Assembly: GCA_001600615.1 (NCBI GenBank)
Contig: BCKK01000003.1
Span: forward strand, 1,252,500-1,316,499
Reading direction: 5' to 3'
Origin: Dioszegia crocea
Taxonomy: Eukaryota > Basidiomycota > Tremellomycetes > Tremellales > Bulleribasidiaceae
DNA: 64,000 bases
In this document: positions 57,034 through 64,000 of the stretch, piece by piece
Numbering within the stretch: the stretch's first letter is position 1
Layout of the letters: each line of letters begins with the position of its first letter
The notes under the pieces: generated by a model
The model's input: only the letters and a program-made list of their open reading frames with translations
Database searches by the model: none
What the model was told of the DNA's origin: nothing
Made by a program: the position numbers and the translations under genes

Positions 57034-58607
57034 TTACGTGGCCCTGATAAGACTGACCAACTCCCACCACTGATTTTCGTCCGCCAGATACACGCCGCCC
57101 TCTGGTAAAACCTCCAAAACCCCTTCAAGCGCTTTAGCAGCTTCCCCACTCAACACCTGTGATTGCCTGTGGGCAGGCCGGACCCAAGCTGAGAGAGTCT
57201 GTAGCGTGGCTAATAATCGATAGAGCGATCGTGTCGATTCGGAGACTTCATCGCCCGGTGGGCGAAGTTTATTGAGGGCAGCTTCGAGCGATGCAAAGGC
57301 TGATTGTGTCGAGAGTGTCGTGGGTGTCGAAGGGGAGTATGGCGGGGGCGAGGGAGAGGGAGAGGGTTGGACTTCGGAAAGTATGAGATTGGCGAGAAGG
57401 GTGAGGCGAGCTAAGATGTCAGTTGGGATGAGGGGGCGGGAGAGGGGGATGCGGGAGGGGAGGTAGGATTGTGTGTTGGAGGTGGTTGGTCGGCGAGGTG
57501 GCGAGCGGGAGGAGGATGGAGTAAAGGGTGTGGATGTTGAGAGTGTGCGCTTTGGAGTAACGTGTTTGGGTGGAGAGGGCTTTATGGTTGTAGGAACCCG
57601 AGGAGGAGGTTGTGGGGTGGCAGTTGGAAAGAGGTCCGTCTCGATTTGCATCCCGTCGTCAGACTTGTCGTCCGTCGGGGCATGTTCAGCTTCGCGGCGA
57701 TTTCGAATAGTTGCGAGGTATCGATCAATGTCGTTATCACGCAAGGTGATGCGGCACTTCTCAAGTAGCACAGACAGGGTCGGTGTTGGACATATCGTCG
57801 GACCATCTTGAGCTTCGGCCTAACGCATTAGCTCCGAAGAAACGAAACTTGTACATCAATCATGAGTCTAACCCACTAGTACAGCCAGACCATTATCGTC
57901 CGTCCACATAATAACCTCCGCCCCTGCTGACCGACTGAAGAACTGCGCGCAATCCACAATCTTTTCATCTGGGGTCGACTGTCGCATTTCTCCACGCTCA
58001 GACCACCGCTGACACCGTATAGCCCCATATCCAGTTTCCCGCCGCTCGCGGTTGACGACGAGTAACCAGCGTGTTGCTTCGCGGGCGCAGTAGGCGAGCT
58101 CTGACGTGGCCGAGTCGCTATCATTGTCTGAATTCTTCTTCCTGTCGAGTTCTGTAGGTGTCAGCTGATGTGATGGGTGGCCACTGGCCAATGTCGGGCG
58201 GACTTACCACTAATGACGGTCGTTGGAATCAATAAGGAGATGGGATGAAGAGTCTCGGCAGAGAAGATCTCGAATATATCCCGTACTAGAGGTAGATGTC
58301 TGAGTAGGATGTTCGTGTCCAAGGTCAGATATCGCTGAGTGTGCTATCTGACGTCAGCCAAGGTGGGGGTTGAGCAGACGAGGTGGAAATGACTGACGGG
58401 TCCGGTAGTTGAAATAGGCTCTGCCTGTTCTATCTCGGGATGAGCAGCGATATACTCCACAGCCTCCATATCGACATCTTCATTCTGAGCTGCGAGGGCT
58501 CGTGCCTCTGCCTCTTGCTGGGCAAGATGAGATCCAGCCCACATCTTCGGGTCGGCTGATGGTAGGTTGTAGCCGAAGGGATGCGACCCCCCGCGCTGGC
58601 CGAACAT
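57034..58607 (-). CDS. SWT1: PIN-domain RNA endonuclease, Swt1-like
   Basis: Four exons (58607-58398, 58343-58208, 58151-57877, 57819-57034) give 468 aa. The PIN domain starts TQRYLTLDTNILLRHLPLVR with its first acidic residue (LDTN), then LLIPTTVISELDRKK (conserved Glu) and later TPDEKIVDCAQFF and VIMWTDDNGLAVL (distal acidic cluster). VISELDRKK next to a Ser/Asp-rich loop and the TD-N element are typical of the Swt1/Smg5-6-like PIN group. Yeast Swt1 is a nuclear endonuclease that clears defective mRNPs at pores. The C-terminal half is Pro/Ser-rich then helical (RSLYRLLATLQTLSAWVRP), resembling the C-terminal region of Swt1. The orthology call is moderate; the PIN call is strong. Confidence 0.75.
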
Positions 58608-58829
58608 CTTGTATCAATGTTTCTGTCACTTCAGTAGATGTAGAGATGGTCTGTGCGACTGGTGGGTATATAGCATATGGGTATAAGTTGATGTGAAGTG
58701 ACAGTTGAAAGAGGCGAGAGAAGGCGAAGGTGGGAATTCTGAAACGCCTCTATTTGGCGAGTTAAGCGAGCCCACTATAAGGCGAAGAGCTGCTGTCTCT
58801 TTCTCTGTTCTCCTACTTTTGTTGCCAAT

Positions 58830-60990
58830 ATGTCGCTCTATGGAGGAATCAAGTTCTCAGCCGCAGAGCTCGCTGCTGCAGCTGCCAAAGATGCCCAGGA
58901 GGAAAAGGAAAGATCCAGCGGTTCGTGGCTTTTTCCCGCCCTTGTTGCCGAACTGACTTCTCAGCCGGTCCATCTAGACCTTCAACCCTTCCCTCATCCA
59001 TACCCCATACCCGACCACAGCCCTTGAAGAAGATTCCAAAAGGAGCGACTCCATCGCCTGCCTTAGCGTTTGCGCCCCGGATCAAAACAGCCCGACCGAC
59101 CTCTCAGCCTTCTCGACCCACAGGCAATTATACGGCTGCGCCTGTAATTGAGCGTCAGCCTGATTTACTCTCTGTCGGATTGGGCCCGGGGGAGAAGGTA
59201 TCTGAGGCGAAGGGAAGGGGGATGGCAGCTCGGGAAGCGGAGAAGATACAATTGGGTCAGGATGGGAAAGCGTTGGCTAGAGCGCCTGCTATGACTCTCG
59301 CACCTGGGGTAGGGGAAGTTAGGGGCAAGGGGATGAAGAGGGATCGAGAGGAAGAAAAGAAGAGAAAGAAGAAGAATAAGGTGAGCTTGACAGAGTGTAC
59401 AGATATTCGAGTCTCGTATGAGTCTTAGCTGACAGAGTGTAGAAGAAGAAACAGCAGCAACAACAATTCGTCTCTAATTTCAAGCCTGACGATATGTATG
59501 ATCCAAATCGACCTAATGACTTGGGCGAGTATCAGCACTATCGTAAGCGTCTTCGAGCAGAGAGGCGGGCGCAATTCGTAGCGGATAAATTGAAGCGGGA
59601 GCGGGAGGGAAGTAGTGCCGAAAGCAGCGATTATACCGATAGTGAAGAAGAGGCACCGAGGCGGGATGGTATGTCCACCCTTTGAGAGGGATTGGCCACA
59701 AAGCTGACGCTTCAGCATTACGGTCCTTCGCACCCCCAAAGTTATACTCTCCACCACCGTCTATCGCACCCCGATTTCCACCTCGGCCTGCGGAACCTCC
59801 AAGCGACTATGCTCCTCCTCCGCCCCCGCCACCCCCAACCGCCCCGATCCCAAGCGACGATCCCTATGCGCGAAGACTAGCCATGACCCAGGCTCTGCAA
59901 TCGACGACAGTCCAGCCCCCCGTCATGCCGAACTTTGCCCCTTCGACCCAATTTGTACCTCCCATCCCGCCACCTGCATCAAGTATACCTGGGTTTGGTA
60001 ATTATCAACCGCCTGCCCCATCACTACCAACAGCGCCAGTGCCGACATTCGTCGCCCCTAGACCTGCAGAGTCGAATCTCAACGACTCCGCCTCTGCGGC
60101 AGCTGCAAAATCACTCGAAGAGAGAAAAGCGGCCGCGGCTGCTATTGCTGCTAAATTTGCGGCTTTAGCTGGAGCTGGTGGTCCGGCTTCGTTGTCTGGG
60201 AGTGCACCTGCGTTTACGCCTGCCGCTCGGGCAGCCGCTGTACCGAGAGAGGAAGAGTGAGTTATCTCATCGTCTGCCTCACACCATATGCTGACCCCTT
60301 CAGAACTGGAACATTCGCCGAGAAGAGTGCGTATCGGATTTGACATTCATCTTGGCTATCACAGCTGACACATCAGTGATGAAACGTTGGGGACACATCG
60401 ATGGGAGCGGTATTGGTGCTCGATCAGATGGGATCGTCCACGCTCTATCCGCAGAGCACGCTGCCCCGCTCGCCAATTCCGCCAACCTCTCCAAGCGTCA
60501 ACAAGCGAAACAAAAGGCGGCAGCGGCAAATGCTAAAAAGCGTAAATGGACCCAAGCACCCAACGCAAGAGGCAAAATCGTGAATGCGAATGAAGATCAG
60601 CGGGCGGCTGAAGAACGGGATCGATTAGGAGAGGCTAGTCGTGTGGTATGCCTAACGGGTCTGGTGGATGGGGAAGATGAGGTGGATGAGGAATTGAGTG
60701 ATGAGGTCGGAGGAGAGTGTAGTAAATGGGGGATTGTGGAGAGGGTCGTGTTACATATGGTGGAACCTAAACCGGTTGTTGAGGCGGAATGTCTGAGGGT
60801 GTTTGTGGTGTTTTCGGGTTTGGCGGGTGCGTGGAGGGCTACGAAAGAGCTAGATGGACGATTCTTTGGTGGCAAGAAGATAGTGAGTGACTCCTAGCCT
60901 TACATGGGGTATCAGCTCATAGTGCAGGGTGCGAAGTATTTCAATGAGGAGAAATTCGACGCTGGAGATCGTGATGGCGATCTATCATAG
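58830..60990 (+). CDS. Splicing factor SPF45/RBM17-like (G-patch and U2AF-homology RRM)
   Basis: Seven exons (58830-58920, 58965-59380, 59443-59668, 59716-60256, 60304-60326, 60377-60882, 60928-60990) give 621 aa. N-terminus: SLYGGIKFSAAELAAAAAKD as in SPF45. FKPDDMYDPNRPNDLGEYQH is the conserved SPF45 spacer. A long Pro-rich region (PPPPPPPPTAPIP) precedes the G-patch (MKRWGHIDGSGIGARSDGI). The C-terminal RRM (VVCLTGLVDGEDEVDEELSD; LRVFVVFSGLAGAWRATKEL) carries the UHM R-x-F element GRFFGGKKI, which binds ULM peptides. It acts in 3' splice-site choice, relevant in a genome with such short introns. The first donor is GTTCGT. Longer than human SPF45 (401 aa), mainly from the Pro/Ala-rich middle. 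Confidence 0.88.
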
Positions 60991-61042
60991 TACGCACGAC
61001 AACTACAAGTTGTACAACAATGCATCTCTCACGCCGAATAGA

Positions 61043-62052
61043 TCATCTACCCGCACTCAACCTCAAAGCCCTGTTCACAGCAATAGGACTAGGCGAGAAT
61101 AACGCTGACGCCTGGAAACTTCCTAGCCGATGCACATTCATTCGCCAGGTCTGCTGTGAGTGACCCATGAAATCTGAAAAGCTGCCTTCTTGGAGTTTGA
61201 CGATTGGCGCGATAGGTTTCGGGGGAGATGGTGTTCGGGGTGTCAGTCGGGGAACGAGGGATGAGTTGTCGTTCAGTGATGAAGAGTGAAGGATGAAGGG
61301 GTTGATGATTGGTGTGGGAGGGATAAGAGGAGTTGTGACAGGCCCGGTCTGGGATTTGGCACACTTGGTTCTCTCGAGCAAGACCTTCTTGTGTAGAGCG
61401 GTGAAGAGGAGTAGTCGCATGTCGTCGTCGTCCATGGCTGCGGGAGACGGAGAGAAGAGGGTCTCTTTCTTGAGTTCTTTGAGTAGGTCGGAGAGCTCGT
61501 CACATCGTTTCAAAAAGTCCATGCGAAGCTTGGGATCATTCGCGATCTGCAGAAGGGGGCCGATGTGCTGTAGACTTGCAACGAGGGGAGCGAGGAGATT
61601 GAGATAATCAACGTCATGCTTGGTTGGAATCTGGCTGTGGAGTAGCGAGGGTACCAAGGTCAAATCCGAGGCGAGACTTGATGTGATTGATCCGGTATCG
61701 TCATCAGAGAAGGGGGAAGCGGGCGAGCGTACGCCTGCTGATGTGGACGGCTTGCGCTTGAAAGCCTTGAATCGGAACTTCGAACGAAGCTGGGAAAACC
61801 GAGTGATCTTTTCACTACCGTCAGAGCTTTCGCCTGGACCTGGTTTGTCCCCTTCACAAGCGCCTCGCAAGATTTCCTCCTCATCATCATCGACGTCCCC
61901 GTCAATAAGTTCAGCTCTCACAGCTTCGATCTTGAAATGCAAGTCTTCGAGGTCGTAGCTGGGGTCGTCAGCACATATTTGAAGTGGATTTCAGGCAAGC
62001 AGACAGGCTAGGATGACACTCACGCCACAGCCACAATGTCAACCTCTGCCAT
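61043..62052 (-). CDS. Uncharacterised protein with acidic N-terminus and helical core
   Basis: Two exons (62052-62024 and 61958-61043), 65-nt intron in phase 2, give 314 aa. I do not recognise the family. The N-terminus (MAEVDIVAVAYDLEDLHFKI) leads to an acidic loop (DGDVDDDEEE). A basic, Ser-rich stretch (SKFRFKAFKRKPSTSAGVRS) follows, then an amphipathic helical block (LLAPLVASLQHIGPLLQIAN; FLKRCDELSDLLKELKKE). The C-terminus is Pro/Thr-rich (RLTPRTPSPPKPIAPIV). No signal peptide or membrane segment. The last 40 codons lack obvious constraint, and an intron could lie after DFMG. Divergent from the GCP2 gene. Confidence 0.6.
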
Positions 62053-62422
62053 GGATCTCGTTTGCAATCTGTCTGAGTGGCGAACGGCTATTGGGTACGT
62101 CGTGCAGTTACTACCGATAACGTGCTGGTATCTATCGAATAGTAGAACAGCAGGCTAGGTCTGTCCCATATCCTGCTGTATGCCATACTCGGTGGGGTAC
62201 ACGATATCCTTTGCCACAACCCCTCATACCTCCCTACTCCCACCTGAAACATGCGTGAAATCCGCCACTCAGACAAAGAGCACCCCTGACATCGACTAAA
62301 CACGTGGCTGTCCGGCGCGTCGGGCGTCAGTTAACGCGATTTGGGCCACTATGCTCAGTTGCTGCATACCTCCATACTTCGCAAGTCTAGAACTACCCCT
62401 ACATCACTCCAGCCACCGCAAG
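62053..62422. promoter_or_regulatory. Divergent promoter, unknown protein / GCP2-SPC97
   Basis: 370 bp between divergent starts. GCCGGACAGCCACGTG at about 62303-62316 (revcomp of CACGTGGCTGTCCGGC) contains an E-box CACGTG. Nothing else assignable. Confidence 0.35.
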
Positions 62423-64000
62423 ATGTCGACATCTCGTAAGGCTAGCGGGTCGACTGTACCTTTCACCCCTCGGCCTGCCCGAAAAGCTAGCAATTCGAGG
62501 TACAGCTTGACCGACAAGGAGATCACCAAGGTTTGTTTACATCTTGTCTGGATGTCGTCGAGGTTGATTCTCTGTCCGGCATGGGTCCCAATGCCTATTC
62601 GGCCTATCTCGGTCGATAAACGTAGCTTTCGGAAGTCTTGTTAGCCCGTTTGCTGATTCCACAGATCGCTGGAACGCTAGCTTCGGTCCGTAAAGTCCGA
62701 CCTGATGCCATCTTTGAAGAGCTGGACGTTTCAGCCGATGCCGCAACGCTACTTCGGCGACAGGGTCAGTCGGTTCATTCAATAAGATTGGACTAAAGAT
62801 ACTGTAGCTGATTGATTAGTCAACGGCCATGCAACAAGGACAACAAGCATAGCCGAACCACCCCGACCCAGATCCCGACCAGACCCTTCAGACCCCTCAT
62901 CATCCCGCCATGCTGGCCCTTCTTCCTCATCTTCATCTGGCTTTCGGCCGCCTGCTCCACCATGGCAGTCACGCAATGGGAAGGCACCTGAAAGAGTCCG
63001 CGAGCGGGAGATAGAAGTGGAAGTTAGGGTAGAGAATAGGGTGATTGATGGAGATGAAGAAGATGTGGATGTGCCAGTAGAGGCGAAAAGGAGGTTGGAT
63101 GGGGTACCACTGGAAGTGCAGGAGGCGTTCATCTGCGAGGATCTACTATATGTTCTGCAGGTAGGTCATTCGTCTTGGAGCGTGAAGATATCGGCTGATG
63201 TCGGAAGGGCGTCGAGGGACAACTGATACGATATGATGATGGGTATGATCCGCTTGATGAAGCTCAGAGACTAAAGGGAGTCCAATGGAGAGTGGACGCT
63301 TCGCTGGGTAGCTATGCTCATCGGACAACTTTCGTTGACATCAGCTGATTGCTAGATTCATCACTGCTTTCTCTTGTGGAACGACTCTTACCCCTAGCCA
63401 CAGCCTTCACGTCCGTTGAAGCTTCTATGGAGCTCCGGTACGTCTAGATATTTCGCACCAGCTGTCTCATGCTGACTGTCCAGCGGCAGTCCAGAATACG
63501 GCATGGTCAGCCACGCCCTCTGCAGCGGTATACGCCAGATGCTCAAAGAGTACCGCGTCCTCACCGCCCAGCTCGAATCGCTCTTCTTACAATCATCAAC
63601 ATTCACCCTCCAGACGCTCTACTTCCACCTTCACCCCACACTGCATACCATGACTCTACTGTCATCCCTATGTCAATCACTGGAAACGGATGATATCCAG
63701 GTAGACAACTCGGACGCAACGGATGAGGATGATGACGGACTGGGAGGAATGGCGGCGGAGTTGGGATTGGGCGGGGCGGGACTGAAGGGATTGATGAAGA
63801 ATCTGAATGCGCAAGATGGGCTCGATGAAGGTGGGCTGGTGTTAGGAGGGGAAGTGTTGTGGATAGTGTCTGAGCGAGATACAACAATGAGCGGGTAAGC
63901 ATCTAGTGCGGGGTGTAACAGAGACAGTACTGATGATACAGTGATCCGACAGCATCGACGCTTCATTCGAATCTACTCCTACATGCTTCTCAGCCCTACT
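62423..64000 (+). CDS. SPC97: Gamma-tubulin complex component 2 (Spc97/GCP2), N-terminal part, runs off right edge
   Basis: Exons 62423-62530, 62665-62764, 62820-63160, 63208-63307, 63356-63437, 63484-63894 and 63942 onward, about 400 aa in the window. After a Ser/Arg-rich, poorly conserved N-terminus the GRIP1 motif region of GCP2 begins: VQEAFICEDLLYVLQGVEGQ, DPLDEAQRLKGVQWRVD, SSLLSLVERLLPLATAFTS, then SPEYGMVSHALCSGIRQMLK, EYRVLTAQLESLF and LYFHLHPTLHTMTLLSSL. GCP2 pairs with GCP3 in the gamma-tubulin small complex that nucleates microtubules at the spindle pole body. An acidic loop (DATDEDDDGLGGM) sits where GCP2 proteins have a variable insert. The first intron is 134 nt. Confidence 0.87.

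Overview
The window is nuclear DNA from a basidiomycete yeast-like fungus, most probably a tremellomycete (Cryptococcus/Kwoniella/Trichosporon grade). Evidence: nearly every gene is cut by several tiny introns (mostly 31-65 nt, GTRNGY donors, CTRAY branch sites close to the AG), genes are packed on both strands, and the housekeeping proteins are fungal in type. Exon joins below were worked out by hand from splice signals, reading phase and family homology. For the intact models the exon sum is a multiple of three, but none is backed by transcript data.

Layout. 1-2.5 kb: start of a LIM-domain gene (cut by the window edge) and VPS36. 2.9-6.4 kb: two F-box/LRR-like genes. 6.9-18.6 kb: LEU1, a KAPA (8-amino-7-oxononanoate) synthase, an ammonium transporter, an SPT2-like chromatin protein, the proteasome deubiquitinase RPN11 and an NmrA-like oxidoreductase. 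19.3-20.6 kb: a ruined F-box pseudogene, the only copy on the plus strand. 20.9-24.7 kb: a VAMP7-type R-SNARE, DUS4 and a YFH7-like P-loop kinase. 25.0-34.1 kb: five more F-box genes in tandem. 34.5-38.2 kb: IDI1, a divergent pair of short paralogous genes, and an IES6-like INO80 subunit. 38.6-50.7 kb: six tandem genes of a second F-box-like family sharing a C-terminal CxxCxWxY tail. 51.4-64.0 kb: MPC1, a sorbitol/xylitol-type dehydrogenase, ILV2, a SWT1-like PIN protein, SPF45, an unknown protein, and the 5' part of a gamma-tubulin complex GCP2/SPC97 gene.

The most unusual content is the two expanded F-box-like families (8 copies of family A, 6 of family B). All but one copy lie on the minus strand. 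Within each family the architecture and intron phases are conserved while the sequences diverge strongly, as expected of birth-and-death evolution. Several copies are freshly broken, each by a different lesion: a 1-nt frameshift, an 11-nt deletion, a 106-bp insertion with a target duplication, and multiple stops. A 326-bp MITE with hAT hallmarks (8-bp target duplication, 13-bp TIRs starting TAG) sits between two family B genes. Three family B upstream regions share an AACAACACATTCCT-like element.

Metabolically, LEU1 and ILV2 (branched-chain amino acids), KAPA synthase (biotin), IDI1 (isoprenoids), MPC1 (mitochondrial pyruvate import) and the ammonium transporter are scattered among the F-box arrays. 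They are separate transcription units, several divergently paired across 250-410 bp promoters.
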